From NCBI RefSeq assembly GCF_000022085.1, contig NC_011894.1:1080501-1144500 (forward strand): DNA of 64,000 nucleotides, written 5' to 3'. The translations under genes were made by a program, and so were the position numbers. The stretch comes from Methylobacterium nodulans ORS 2060. GTDB lineage: Bacteria > Pseudomonadota > Alphaproteobacteria > Rhizobiales > Beijerinckiaceae. Under the pieces are notes generated by a model. That model did no database searches. It was not told where the DNA came from and worked only from the letters and a program-made list of their open reading frames with translations. Below are positions 35,935 to 44,467 of the stretch, in pieces; the stretch's first letter is position 1; each line of letters starts with the position of its first letter.

Positions 35935-37251
35935 ATGCCGTCCCTTCCCTTCGATCCGCGCCGGAGCGCGCCGGCCCGCCGGGCAGCATGGCGCGGCGCG
36001 CTGATCGCGGGCCTCCTCGTCGTCGCGATCGTCGCCCATGACCGGGCGGCCGACCCGTGGTTCTGGGCCTGCGCCCTCGTCAGCATCCTGGCGGGCGGCT
36101 GGCTGGCCTCGCCGCGCGCGGAAGGGTCTCTGCCACTCCGGGAGACCGCGCGGGATACCCGCCACAGCCTCGCGGAGGCCCTCCTCGCCAACATCCCCGA
36201 CCCGGTGATCCTGATCGACCGGCGCGCCCTCGTCATCGAGGCCAATGCGGCGGCCCGCGCCCTGCTGCCGGCCCTGCGCCCGAAATACCCGCTGTCCTTC
36301 GCCCTGCGCGACCCGGCCGTGCTCGACGGCATCGAGACGGTGCTCCACTCGGGCGAGCCGCTGAAGACCCTCTACGCCCCCCGTGTTCCGACCGAGCGCA
36401 CCTTCGAGGTGCAGATCGGGGCCATGCAGGGGTCGTCGGATGCGGAAGGGCAGCCGAACCTCGTCCTGTTCCTGCGCGACCTCACCTCGGCCAAGCGGCT
36501 CGAGGCCATGCGGGTGGATTTCGTGGCCAATGCCAGCCACGAGCTGCGCACGCCGCTCGCCTCCCTGCTCGGCTTCATCGAGACCCTGCAGGGGCCGGCC
36601 CGCAACGATCCCGCGGCGCGCGACCGCTTCCTCGCCATCATGCGCGAGCAGGCGCTGCGCATGACGCGGCTCATCGACGACCTGCTCTCGCTCTCGCGGA
36701 TCGAGCTGCGGGCCCACGTGCCGCCGACGACCCCGATCGATGTCGGGCCGCTCGCCCGCCAGATCGTGGTTTCGCTGACCCCGCTCGCGGAGGAGCGCGG
36801 GGTCGCGGTGACCCTGGAGGCGGATCCCGAACCCCTCGCGGTGCTCGGCGACCGCGACGAGATCCTGCGCCTCGTCGAGAATCTCGTGGAGAACGCCGTG
36901 AAGTACGGGGGCGAGGGCGCGCATGTGGCGGTGCGGGTCGCCCGCACCCCGTGCGAGGAGGGGCGTACGCCCCAGATCGAGATCGCCGTCCAGGACGACG
37001 GTCCCGGGATCGCCCCCGAGCACCTGCCGCGCCTGACCGAACGCTTCTACCGGGTCGATGCCGTGTCGAGCCGCCAGCAGGGCGGCACAGGGCTCGGGCT
37101 TGCCATCGTCAAGCACATCCTCAACCGCCACCGGGGCCGTCTCAGCGTCGAGAGCGAGCCCGGCCGCGGCTCGACCTTCCGGGCCGTGATCCCGGCGCTG
37201 GTGGAGGAGACGCCGCCGGCGCGGCCCGTGCCGTCGCCGCAATCCGCCTGA
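35935..37251 (+). CDS. PhoR-like sensor histidine kinase
   Basis: A 438-residue kinase with two membrane helices near the N-terminus (RGALIAGLLVVAIVAHD, PWFWACALVSILAGGWLA), a PAS-like domain (LANIPDPVILIDRRALVIEANAAARALLP, about 84-112), the phospho-acceptor H202 in FVANASHELRTPLASLLGF and the ATPase boxes NLVENAVKYG, DDGPGI and GTGLGLAIVKHI. This is the PhoR layout with almost no periplasmic part. In most alphaproteobacteria phoR stands beside pst-phoU-phoB; none of these is here, so its stimulus and partner are open. The orphan regulator at 5535-6221 is one candidate. Confidence 0.88.
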   Translation: MPSLPFDPRRSAPARRAAWRGALIAGLLVVAIVAHDRAADPWFWACALVSILAGGWLASPRAEGSLPLRETARDTRHSLAEALLANIPDPVILIDRRALVIEANAAARALLPALRPKYPLSFALRDPAVLDGIETVLHSGEPLKTLYAPRVPTERTFEVQIGAMQGSSDAEGQPNLVLFLRDLTSAKRLEAMRVDFVANASHELRTPLASLLGFIETLQGPARNDPAARDRFLAIMREQALRMTRLIDDLLSLSRIELRAHVPPTTPIDVGPLARQIVVSLTPLAEERGVAVTLEADPEPLAVLGDRDEILRLVENLVENAVKYGGEGAHVAVRVARTPCEEGRTPQIEIAVQDDGPGIAPEHLPRLTERFYRVDAVSSRQQGGTGLGLAIVKHILNRHRGRLSVESEPGRGSTFRAVIPALVEETPPARPVPSPQSA

Positions 37252-37346
37252 AGGCGACGGGCCACCGAGCGGTTTGGCGATTGTCGGACGCCTCAAGAAG
37301 GGCCTTGATCGGAAGCAGAGGCCCATCCCCGTCCCAGACACCGTGC

Positions 37347-37420
37347 ATGGAAACCACCCCGCTCCTCATGCTGAGGTGCAGTGGGGCTGCCCCGGGAGGG
37401 AGCGCTCATTCAACCGGCAG
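37347..37420. repeat. Dispersed palindrome, family A, partial copy
   Basis: GGAAACCACCCCGCTCCTC then ATGCTGAGGTGCA matches the left flank and arm of the complete copy at 34346; the right arm is missing but the distal flank GGAGGGAGCGCTCATTCAACC is kept. It occupies the 178-bp gap between the kinase gene and the DUF1007 gene. Confidence 0.55.
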
Positions 37421-37429
37421 CCCCTACGG

Positions 37430-38086
37430 CTACGGACAGGCGACAAGCACCCGGCCGGTGTAGTCGGCGCCCGTCGCAGCCGCGGCGCCCGGACGGGCGG
37501 TCGCCTCGGAATCCGGAATGAGCTGCTCGCCGATCCGCGCCTCCTTGGCCGGATGCGTCACCTTGAGGAGGCAGGCCGGCGAGCCGGCGAGCCGCACCGC
37601 CTCGGGGCCGGGCGCGAGGCCGAAGGCGACGTAGAAATCCGGATCGGAGGTGGTGACCACGAGGGTCCGCACGGCGCCGGGCGAGGCGAGTGGCGCGAGG
37701 GTGAAGGAGAGCGTCAGCCGCCCGTCCCGGTATTCGGCCCGGGCGTCGCCCGGCGGCGAGAAGGCGAGAGGGCGTCCGTTGAGCTTCGCCTGTACGAAGT
37801 AGCCGGTTTCGGCCAGCGCCGCGACGCGCTCGCGGGCGAGCGTCGCGAGCTTGTCGGGATCCGGCACCCCGTCGCGCTTCGAGTCGAGGTTCAGCACCGC
37901 GAAGGCGGAATAGTCGGGGTCGAAGGTCCAGGAGACGCGCATCCCGACGAGATTGCGGGCCTCGTCCAGCACCACCTCGCTCCGCGCCTGGACCCAGACA
38001 TGCGGATGGGCCTCAGCGCCTGCGGGCGCCAGGAGGCCAGGGAGAAGCAGGCCGAGGAGGAGCAGGGCTGCGTGGATCCGGTGCAT
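37430..38086 (-). CDS. DUF1007-family periplasmic protein
   Basis: A 218-residue secreted protein with signal peptide MHRIHAALLLLGLLLPGLLAPAGAEA and then HPHVWVQARSEVVLDEARNLVGMRVSWTFDPDYSAF, the defining DUF1007 segment with two early histidines. DUF1007 genes normally precede a NicO/RcnA-type nickel-cobalt exporter or a zinc-related ABC gene, and are thought to assist metal transport. No such partner is adjacent; instead the decayed copA lies divergently 124 bp away. Function is unknown. Confidence 0.85.
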   Translation of the reverse strand: MHRIHAALLLLGLLLPGLLAPAGAEAHPHVWVQARSEVVLDEARNLVGMRVSWTFDPDYSAFAVLNLDSKRDGVPDPDKLATLARERVAALAETGYFVQAKLNGRPLAFSPPGDARAEYRDGRLTLSFTLAPLASPGAVRTLVVTTSDPDFYVAFGLAPGPEAVRLAGSPACLLKVTHPAKEARIGEQLIPDSEATARPGAAAATGADYTGRVLVACP

Positions 38087-38210
38087 CGGGCCGCTCTGGC
38101 GGCGAAGAGCGGCGAAACCATGTTGCGGGCGCAGAGGCGCCGCGAAGCGGAGCGGTATCCCGGAGGCAGCGCCGGATTCCCGTATCGGCCGCGCGCACCA
38201 GAATGCTGCC

Positions 38211-38917
38211 ATGACCGCGACCGCCCGCCGCCTCACCCTGCCCGTCGAGGGCATGACCTGCACGTCCTGCAGGGGGTGCATCGAGCGCGTGCTCAAGGCG
38301 AGGCGGTGCCGGGCGTCTCGGGCGTGGCCGTCAACCTCGCGACCGGCCGCGCGACCCTCGACCTCGCGCCGGACAACGACCCGACGGCCCTGGCCGAGGC
38401 CGTGGGCTCGCGCCCAAGACCGCGCGGCTGATCCGCGGCTCGGCAGAGGTCGAGGTGCCGGTGGCGAGCCTGAGCCCGGGCGACCGCGTGCGCGTGCGCC
38501 CCGGCGAGCGCCTCCCCGCGGATGAGCGCGTGGTTGCGGGCGCCTCCGCGGTGGATGAGAACATGATCACCGGCGAGCCGGTGCCGGTGCGCAAGGAGCC
38601 GGAGGCGCCGTCACGGGCGGCACCGTCAACGGCACCCGCAGCCTGGAGGTCGCGGTCGAGCGCGTCGGGGCCGATGCGGTGCTCGCCCAGATCGTCCGCA
38701 TGGTGGAGGCGGCGCAGGGGGCGAAGCTCCCGATCCCGCCTGCAACGTGGCCCTGATCCCGGTCGCGGCCGGCCTGCTGCGGGCCTTCGGCGGGCCGCTC
38801 CTCTCGCCGGTCCTGGCCGCCGGCGCCATGGCCCTGTCGAGCGTCTTCGTGGTGGGGAACGCCCTGCGGCTGCGGCGGGCCTCACCAACCTTCGCCGGAC
38901 GGGGCGCGCGCGGGTGA
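38211..38917 (+). pseudogene. copA: Remnant of a CopA-type copper-transporting P-type ATPase
   Basis: Pieces of one ATPase lie in order but in different frames. (1) 38211-38300: heavy-metal domain, [19 protein letters not shown]. (2) After a 1-base loss near 38300: [34 protein letters not shown]. (3) A large deletion jumps to the actuator domain ([31 protein letters not shown], ...[16 protein letters not shown]; about 38415-38608). (4) A frame change, then [40 protein letters not shown]. (5) A second deletion removes the phosphorylation and nucleotide domains, leaving the last two helices ([12 protein letters not shown]...[16 protein letters not shown]) to the stop at 38917. It cannot make a working pump. 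Confidence 0.88.
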
Positions 38918-39895
38918 TGTCCGACGCGCGGGACCCGGCTCGGCCCCTGGCGCGCCCGCGCCGGCCTGCGGGCCCGAGGACCGCGCGCCCCGCAGGGCCA
39001 CCGCGAGTTGCGCGGCGAGCGCGGCGTTGTTCTTCACGAGCGCGATGTTGGTGGACAGGCTGCGCCCGCCCGTGAGGTCGAGAAGGCGGGACAGCAGGAA
39101 GGGGGTCACGGCCTTGCCGGCGATCCCGGCCGCCCGCGCCTGCGCCACCGCCGTCGCGATCAGCGCGGCGATCTCGCGTGCCGGGATCTCGTCCGCCTCC
39201 GGAACCGGATTGGCCACCAGGATGCCGCCGCCGAGGTCCAGCGCCTCCTTGGTCCGCATCAGGGCGGCGATCGCCTCGGGCGTGTCGAGGCGCAGCGGCG
39301 CCGGAAGCCCGCTGTCCCGGCTCCAGAAGGCCGGGAACCGGTCGGTGCGGTAGCCCACGACCGGGACGCCGCGGGTCTCGAGATATTCGAGCGTGCGGGG
39401 CAGGTCGAGGATGGCCTTCGCGCCGGCGCAGACCACCGCGACTGGCGTGCGGGCGAGCTCGTCGAGATCCGCCGAGATGTCGAGCGTCTCCTCGACGCCG
39501 CGATGCACGCCGCCGATCCCGCCGGTCGCGAACACCCGGATCCCGGCGCGATGGGCGCAGATCATGGTGGCGGCGACCGTGGTGGAGCCGTGGAGGCCCG
39601 CCGCCACGGCATGGGGCAGGTCGGCGCGGCTGAGCTTCAGCACCTCCTTCGCCGTGCCGAGCCAGTCCAGAATCTCCTCCGGCAGCCCGATCCGGATGCG
39701 GCCCGCGACCACCGCGACGATGGCCGGCACCGCCCCGTTCGCGCGCACCACGGCGGCGACGGCCCGGGCCGTCTCCACGTTCTGCGGATGCGGCATGCCA
39801 TGGGTGACGATGGTGGATTCGAGTGCCACCACGGGCGCCCCCGCATCGAGCGCGGACCGCACCTCCGGCGCGAAATCGAGTAGAGGATGGGGCAT
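38882..39895 (-). CDS. psuG: Pseudouridine-5'-phosphate glycosidase
   Basis: PsuG reversibly splits pseudouridine 5'-phosphate into uracil and ribose 5-phosphate. The 337-residue protein has [54 protein letters not shown] with the conserved lysine region [27 protein letters not shown], and [21 protein letters not shown]. About 35 C-terminal residues beyond the domain are low-complexity Ala/Gly/Pro and overlap the end of the copA remnant. A pfkB-type pseudouridine kinase (psuK) that usually accompanies it is not adjacent. Start at 39895 ([12 protein letters not shown]) fits the family. Confidence 0.93.
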   Translation of the reverse strand: MPHPLLDFAPEVRSALDAGAPVVALESTIVTHGMPHPQNVETARAVAAVVRANGAVPAIVAVVAGRIRIGLPEEILDWLGTAKEVLKLSRADLPHAVAAGLHGSTTVAATMICAHRAGIRVFATGGIGGVHRGVEETLDISADLDELARTPVAVVCAGAKAILDLPRTLEYLETRGVPVVGYRTDRFPAFWSRDSGLPAPLRLDTPEAIAALMRTKEALDLGGGILVANPVPEADEIPAREIAALIATAVAQARAAGIAGKAVTPFLLSRLLDLTGGRSLSTNIALVKNNAALAAQLAVALRGARSSGPQAGAGAPGAEPGPARRTSPARAPSGEGW

Positions 39896-40029
39896 GGCAG
39901 CGCTCCCGGGGCAGCGATGCTCCGGTTCTCGCAGACTCGGCGCCGCCGCGCGAGGGGCCAGCCCCTTCTGGCCTCTCTCCCCTCTGGACGCCGATGCAGG
40001 GCCATGATGCAATCCGCGCGGAGGCCGCC

Positions 40030-40869
40030 ATGAAGACCCTGCTCGTCCCGGTCGCGCGCCACGCGCTGCTCGATTCCGTGCTGGAAACCGCGCTCCTGAC
40101 CGCCCAGCGGTTCGGATCCTGCGTCGAGGGCTTCGGCCTGCGCCCGGCGCTGGCCGAATACGTGCCGGTCGACATGGTGGGCGGCATGACCTGGGTGCGC
40201 GACGAGGAGGCCGATCTCGCCGAGGCCCGCGATTGCGGCAGCCAGTTCTGCACCTTCATGGAGGAGCACGGGGTCGGGCGCGAGAGCGCCGCAGCGAATC
40301 CCTCCGCTCCCCGCTACCGCTGGCTCCCCGACGCGCCGCCAGGCGACGGTTTCCTGGCTCAATACGCCCGGCTGTTCTGTGCCACCGTGGTGGGCCGCCC
40401 GGGCGGGGAGGGCGGTCCGCGCATGACGACCCTGGAGGCGGCCCTGTTCGAGAGCGGGCGCCCGCTCATCATCGCCCCGCAGACCCCGCCCCAGAGCCTC
40501 GGGGAGACCGTGCTGATCGCCTGGAACGGCTCCACCGAGACCGCCCGCACGGTGGCCTATGCGGAGCCCTTCCTGCGGCAGGCCGCCCGCATCGAGGTGC
40601 TGGGGATCGATGTCGGCATGGTGCCGGGGCCGAGCGCCGAGCAGATGGCGGCGGCTCTCACCCGCGAGGGCCTCTCGGCCCGGGGCCGCACCCTCGCGGC
40701 CGGCCGCCGCACCGCGGGCGAGATCTACCTGGAGGAGGCCGAGGCGCTCGGCTGCGACCTTCTCGTGAAGGGCGCCTACACCCAGAGCCGCCTGCGCCAG
40801 ATGATCTTCGGCGGGCCGACCAGCCACATCCTCGCCCACGCCACCATGCCGGTGCTGATGGCGCACTGA
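40030..40869 (+). CDS. Universal stress protein (UspA) family
   Basis: A 279-residue cytoplasmic protein. The N-terminal half begins KTLLVPVARHALLDSVLETALLTAQRFG, a Usp first strand and helix; the C-terminal half is a clearer Usp domain (ETVLIAWNGSTETARTVAYAEPFLRQA) and ends with the ATP-loop-like GAYTQSRLRQMIFGGPTSHILAHATMPVLM. So it is a tandem Usp with a degenerate first domain. GGAGG stands just before the ATG at 40030. The family responds to starvation and stress; ligand and partner are unknown. It is divergent from psuG. Confidence 0.88.
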   Translation: MKTLLVPVARHALLDSVLETALLTAQRFGSCVEGFGLRPALAEYVPVDMVGGMTWVRDEEADLAEARDCGSQFCTFMEEHGVGRESAAANPSAPRYRWLPDAPPGDGFLAQYARLFCATVVGRPGGEGGPRMTTLEAALFESGRPLIIAPQTPPQSLGETVLIAWNGSTETARTVAYAEPFLRQAARIEVLGIDVGMVPGPSAEQMAAALTREGLSARGRTLAAGRRTAGEIYLEEAEALGCDLLVKGAYTQSRLRQMIFGGPTSHILAHATMPVLMAH

Positions 40870-40926
40870 GCGCAGGCCGATCGATTGCTTCGCCAGGCGA
40901 CGCCGGCTCTGCTCAGGCGGATGGTT

Positions 40927-41007
40927 CTCCGCCCTTTCCCGGGTCGCATTCCGCTGGCGCTGCATGCGCCCGGGAAAGGGCGGAGCGGACATCCTCGCCT
41001 GGGCTGA
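40927..41007. repeat. Dispersed palindrome, family B, complete copy
   Basis: A perfect 17-bp inverted repeat (40927-40943 and 40969-40985; CTCCGCCCTTTCCCGGG) with an inner CGCAT...ATGCG stem lies between convergent usp and nudC and is likely their shared terminator. Its right flank GGAGCGGACATCCTCGCCTG recurs inverted at 59220-59245. A second 9-bp inverted pair (CGACATCCG...CGGATGTCG) follows within 41017-41055. Confidence 0.75.
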
Positions 41008-41112
41008 CGCGGCCTCATCCGACATCCGATCGACAGTTTCGCCTTGCGGATGTCGGCTTCGCTAAAGCGGGCGCGATGATCCGCTCTCCGAACGGAGTGT
41101 TCGCAGACCGGA

Positions 41113-42030
41113 TCAGAACCCGTCCGCGAAGCCGCGCACCAGGAGATTCGCGATCGCCATGGGCGGCGGCGTGAGGAGGCCGTCCGGGTGGCGGCGCTCC
41201 AGCATCCGCCGCACCTCCTCGCGGGAGAACCAGCGGGCGTCCTCCAGTTCCTCCCGGTCGAGCACCAGTTCGTCGTGGAGCGCCTCAGCCTCGCAGCCGA
41301 TCATCAGCGAGGAGGGGAAGGGCCAGGGCTGGGAGGCGCGGTAATGCACTGCGCCGACGCGCAGGCCGGCCTCCTCGAAGGTCTCGCGGCGCACCGCGTC
41401 CTCGATCGTCTCGCCGGGCTCCAGGAAGCCCGCGAGGCAGGAATAGACCCCCGGCAGGAACCGCGCCTGCCGTCCGAGCAGGCAATGGTCGCCCCGGGTG
41501 ACCAGCATGATCACGACCGGGTCGGTGCGGGGGAAGTGCTGGCTGCCGCAGGAAGAGCAGTCGCGCCGGAAGCCCCCGCAGGCGATCGTGGTCGGTGCCC
41601 CGCAATTCGCGCAGAAGCCGTGGCGCGCGTGCCAGGAGAGAAGCGACTTCGCGGTGGCGAGGAGGCCGAGCTCCGCGGGCGGCACCGCGCCCTCGACCGC
41701 GATGGAGCGCAGGTCGAGGACCCGGTAGGACGGGTCCTCGGCGTAGGAAGCCGCGGCATCGACCGGCAGGGCGCCCGCGAAGACCGGCCGCGCCTCGACC
41801 CGCCCGAGGAACAGGAGCGGGAGCGGCGCGGGCGCCCGCGCCCCGTCGGCGGCCGTGAGGATCGCGCTCGCGCTCTCGCCGGCCCGGCGCAGCACCGGAA
41901 TCTCCCCGGCGAACAGGACGAGGCCCGCCTCCGGATGATCGGCAAGGGTCGGGGTGGGGCCGGTCCGCTCGGCGGAGTGGCGGACGAGAAGGCTCTGCGC
42001 GAAGCCGAGCCGGTCCAGCGGTGTGATCAC
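41113..42030 (-). CDS. nudC: NAD(+) diphosphatase / NAD-decapping hydrolase NudC
   Basis: NudC cleaves NADH to NMNH and AMP and removes NAD caps from RNA. The 305-residue protein has the NudC N-domain, a four-cysteine zinc ribbon (FCANCGAP ... CGGFRRDCSSCGSQHFPRTDPVVIML), the Nudix box GFLEPGETIEDAVRRETFEEAGL and the downstream SQPWPFPSSLMIGC motif (SQPWPFPxS) that separates NudC from other Nudix proteins. It lies 9 bp after a HIT-family gene, so the two nucleotide-cleaving enzymes are probably co-expressed. Confidence 0.96.
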   Translation of the reverse strand: MITPLDRLGFAQSLLVRHSAERTGPTPTLADHPEAGLVLFAGEIPVLRRAGESASAILTAADGARAPAPLPLLFLGRVEARPVFAGALPVDAAASYAEDPSYRVLDLRSIAVEGAVPPAELGLLATAKSLLSWHARHGFCANCGAPTTIACGGFRRDCSSCGSQHFPRTDPVVIMLVTRGDHCLLGRQARFLPGVYSCLAGFLEPGETIEDAVRRETFEEAGLRVGAVHYRASQPWPFPSSLMIGCEAEALHDELVLDREELEDARWFSREEVRRMLERRHPDGLLTPPPMAIANLLVRGFADGF

Positions 42031-42039
42031 GAAACCTCC

Positions 42040-42453
42040 TCAGGCGGCCTGGAACAGCGCCCGGGCGCGCTCGACGAGCTGCGCGGCGGCGTGGGGCGGG
42101 TAGGGGGTGCGGGTGCCATGGCCCCAGACCGGGCCGGGCCAGGCCGGGTCGGAGCGGAAGCGCCCGACGACGTGGATATGGAGCTGGCTAACCAGATTGC
42201 CGAGCGCCCCGAGATTCACCTTGTCGGGCTTGGCGAGGCTCTGCATGACCCCGGTTGCGATCCGCATCTCCTGCATCAGAGTCGCCGCCTCGTCGGGGGG
42301 TAGATCGGTGATCTCCGTCAGGCCCGCCCGCCGCGGCACGAGGACGAACCAGGGAAAGCGCGCGTCGTCGAGGAGCAGCACGCTGCAGAGCGGCAGGTCG
42401 CCGATCGCGATCGTGTCGCCGGCCAGGCGCGGGTCGAGGGTGAAGTCGGTCAT
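42040..42453 (-). CDS. HIT-family hydrolase
   Basis: A 137-residue histidine-triad protein; the family hydrolyses nucleoside phosphates such as dinucleotides and AMP conjugates. The triad region reads SQLHIHVVGRFR, an H-x-H-x-x (HIHVVGR) variant in which the third histidine of HxHxH is not present. WFVLVPRR and GALGNLVSQLHIH are typical of the alphaproteobacterial HIT subgroup next to NudC. ATG at 42453 (MTDFTL) is preferred over one at 42474. The stop is 9 bp from nudC. Confidence 0.88.
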   Translation of the reverse strand: MTDFTLDPRLAGDTIAIGDLPLCSVLLLDDARFPWFVLVPRRAGLTEITDLPPDEAATLMQEMRIATGVMQSLAKPDKVNLGALGNLVSQLHIHVVGRFRSDPAWPGPVWGHGTRTPYPPHAAAQLVERARALFQAA

Positions 42454-42499
42454 CGGCTCCTTCGCGGGGATCACATGCGGGACCGGCCGGCGGGCGGCA

Positions 42500-43132
42500 T
42501 CAGGCCACCTCCGGCTCGGGGATCGCGACGGCTCCGCGCGCCCCCTGCCCGGTGCCCTGGAACAGGCGCTCGCTGGTCAGCTTCAGGAAATAGAAGCCGA
42601 ATTCGGGATTCTGGTAGTAGAGCTGCTTGACCTCGGAATAGGGCACGCAGAGCGCAACCCCGTCCTCGGCGCAGACCACCGAGGCGGTGCGGACGTTGCC
42701 GGGCGAGAGCATGCCGAGCTCCCCCACGATGGCGCCGGGCGCGATGTCGATGCCGCGCTCCTCGATGCGGAAACGGCCGCTCTCGACGTAGTACATCTCG
42801 CTCGCCGGATCTCCCATGCGGAACAGGACTTCGCCGGCCCTGAAGCGGCGCGAGGTGCCGAAGGGCTTGAGCCAGTCGAGGGAGAGGTCGCCGTCCGCCG
42901 CCTTCTCCACATCCCTGACGAGCTTCACCATCTGGTAGAGGCGCCAGGTGTTGAACGGGATCTGGATCGCCTCGGTGAGCACCACCGGCAGGCTGCCCGT
43001 GAGGATGCCGTAGGTGATGACCGCGACGCTGGCGAGAATCGAGAGGATGCGCAGCGGGATCATGGTCGTCATCGCCGAGGACGTGATCGTCAGGGCGGTC
43101 CCGAGATAACCGATCGCTTCCACCCAGTTCAT
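42500..43132 (-). CDS. Membrane-anchored cyclic-nucleotide-binding protein (YgjV-like N-domain)
   Basis: A 210-residue protein with three closely packed helices (EAIGYLGTALTITSSAMTTMIPL, RILSILASVAVITYGILTG, PVVLTEAIQIPFNTWRLYQMVKL) like the YgjV/Imp family, then a CRP-type cNMP-binding roll (RFRAGEVLFRMGDPASEMYYVESGRFRI ... APGAIVGELGMLSPGNVRTASVVCAEDGVALCVP). The cassette has GELGML and RTAS, close to the GELALL...RSAS rule, so ligand binding is plausible. No kinase, cyclase or HTH domain follows. It could gate or recruit a partner at the membrane in response to cAMP or cGMP; that is inference. GAGGGG precedes the ATG. Confidence 0.82.
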   Translation of the reverse strand: MNWVEAIGYLGTALTITSSAMTTMIPLRILSILASVAVITYGILTGSLPVVLTEAIQIPFNTWRLYQMVKLVRDVEKAADGDLSLDWLKPFGTSRRFRAGEVLFRMGDPASEMYYVESGRFRIEERGIDIAPGAIVGELGMLSPGNVRTASVVCAEDGVALCVPYSEVKQLYYQNPEFGFYFLKLTSERLFQGTGQGARGAVAIPEPEVA

Positions 43133-43478
43133 CGTCCCCTCGCATCCCGGCGGCGGCTGTCGGCACCATGCGGCCGATGGCATCACCAGAGGACCAAGAC
43201 AAGGGCGGGCGTGAGGCAGAAGAAGCCGCCGTCGGGCGATCCGCACGCGCACCGGCGGCTCCATTCCTTTTCCGGACGATTGTAGCGCCACGGCAAGGGG
43301 ATCCGGGATCCAGCACGAGGATTTGCCGCGAGGCAGCTCCCTGCTCCGGCACCGTGGCCGACAGGCGGTCGCTTCGCGGATTCCTGTGCGGATCCCGGGT
43401 CGCATTCCGCTATCGCTGCATGCGCCCGGGACAGGGATTACGGCAGACGGGCTGCGCCGCGAGGTAGCCTTCCCTGCC
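43133..43478. other. 346-bp gap with repeat sequence
   Basis: No gene is seen. Bases 43266-43315 carry TTTTCCGGACGATTGTAGCG and GGGGATCCGGGATCC, related to family B sequence at 59240-59295; 43394-43430 is a second family B hairpin. Any promoter for the cNMP-binding gene must lie at the left end. Confidence 0.5.
43394..43430. repeat. Dispersed palindrome, family B, second copy
   Basis: CCCGGGTCGCATTCCGCT, six bases, then TGCATGCGCCCGGGA is nearly identical to the core of the copy at 40937. Here only the inner stems (CCCGGG and CGCAT/ATGCG) pair; the outer stem is lost. It lies 48 bp past the SDR stop. Confidence 0.65.
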
Positions 43479-44228
43479 TCACACGGTCCGCCCGCCGTCG
43501 ATCGGCATCTCGATGCCGGTGAGGAACTCCGCCTCGTCCGAGGCGAGGAAGAGGGCGGTGGCGGCGATGTCCTCCGCGCGCGAGAGCCGGCCGAGGGGGA
43601 TCGTGGCGATGAACTTCGCCCGGTTCTCGGGCGTGTCGGGCAATCCCATGAAGGCTTCGAGGAGCCCCGTCTCGCCCATTACCGGGCAGAGCGCGTTGAC
43701 CCGGATCTTCCAGGGCGCGAGTTCGACGGCGAGCGACTTCGACATCAGGTTCACGGCGCCCTTCGAGGCGTTGTACCAGGTCAGGCCGGGCCGCGGCCGA
43801 ATCCCGGCCGTCGAGCCGACATTGAGGATCACGCCCCCGCCGTTGTCGCGCATGGCGGGCGCCACGGCGCGCACGAAATGGAAGATCGACTTCACGTTGA
43901 CCCGGAAGACGCGGTCGAACGTGTCCTCGTCGACCTCCATCAGCGGCTGGTTCCGGTGCGTCGTGCCGGCATTGTTGACGAGGATGTGAGGCGTGCCGAA
44001 GGCCTCCATCGTGCGGGCGACCGCGCGCTCCACATCCGCCTGCGATCCGACATCGGCCGTGACCGCGATCGCGGCCTTACCGATCGCGGCCGCCACCCGC
44101 TCGGCGGCATCCCCCCGCAGGTCGACCACCGCCACCCGGGCGCCTTCTTGCGCGAAACGCCGCGCGATGCCCTCGCCGAAGCCGCCGCCGGCCCCCGTCA
44201 CGATTGCGACCTTGCCCTTGAGCCTCAT
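43479..44228 (-). CDS. SDR-family oxidoreductase (3-oxoacyl-ACP-reductase/glucose-dehydrogenase type)
   Basis: A 249-residue classical SDR: VTGAGGGFGEGIARRFA for NAD(P) binding (residues about 10-26), DLRG acidic residue after strand 2 suggesting NAD preference, NNAGTT, catalytic S in NVGSTAGIRP, and Y-x3-K in WYNASKGAVNLM. The C-terminal ending EFLTGIEMPIDGGRTV is typical of FabG-like enzymes. Substrate is unknown. ATG at 44228 (MRLKGKV) is chosen. It is transcribed towards the repeat region and away from the toxin-antitoxin pair. Confidence 0.88.
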   Translation of the reverse strand: MRLKGKVAIVTGAGGGFGEGIARRFAQEGARVAVVDLRGDAAERVAAAIGKAAIAVTADVGSQADVERAVARTMEAFGTPHILVNNAGTTHRNQPLMEVDEDTFDRVFRVNVKSIFHFVRAVAPAMRDNGGGVILNVGSTAGIRPRPGLTWYNASKGAVNLMSKSLAVELAPWKIRVNALCPVMGETGLLEAFMGLPDTPENRAKFIATIPLGRLSRAEDIAATALFLASDEAEFLTGIEMPIDGGRTV

Positions 44229-44435
44229 GCCGGTCCTCCCTTGCGCCGGGCGCATTCCGCGACGCGCCGGTCGGCGCGGATCATGGCTCCGCTCCGGCAA
44301 GCCTGTCCAATGCGCCGCGCGGAGATCAGGCCGGTGCGTCGGGCGGGCCGGCAGCTCCGCTCAAGGCTCTCCAAGCAGGCAAGGGCGGATGCGGCACGAC
44401 GAAAAGGGCTGGCCTGCTGACATGCGCCACGATAG

Positions 44436-44447
44436 GTTACATGTAAC
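44436..44447. promoter_or_regulatory. Palindrome upstream of the toxin-antitoxin operon
   Basis: GTTACATGTAAC is a perfect 12-bp palindrome 20 bp before the antitoxin ATG, in an AT-rich stretch unlike its surroundings. Type II antitoxins usually bind such a site to repress their own operon, so this is the likely autoregulatory operator. Confidence 0.6.
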
Positions 44448-44467
44448 TGGCATCATGGAGGCAGATC

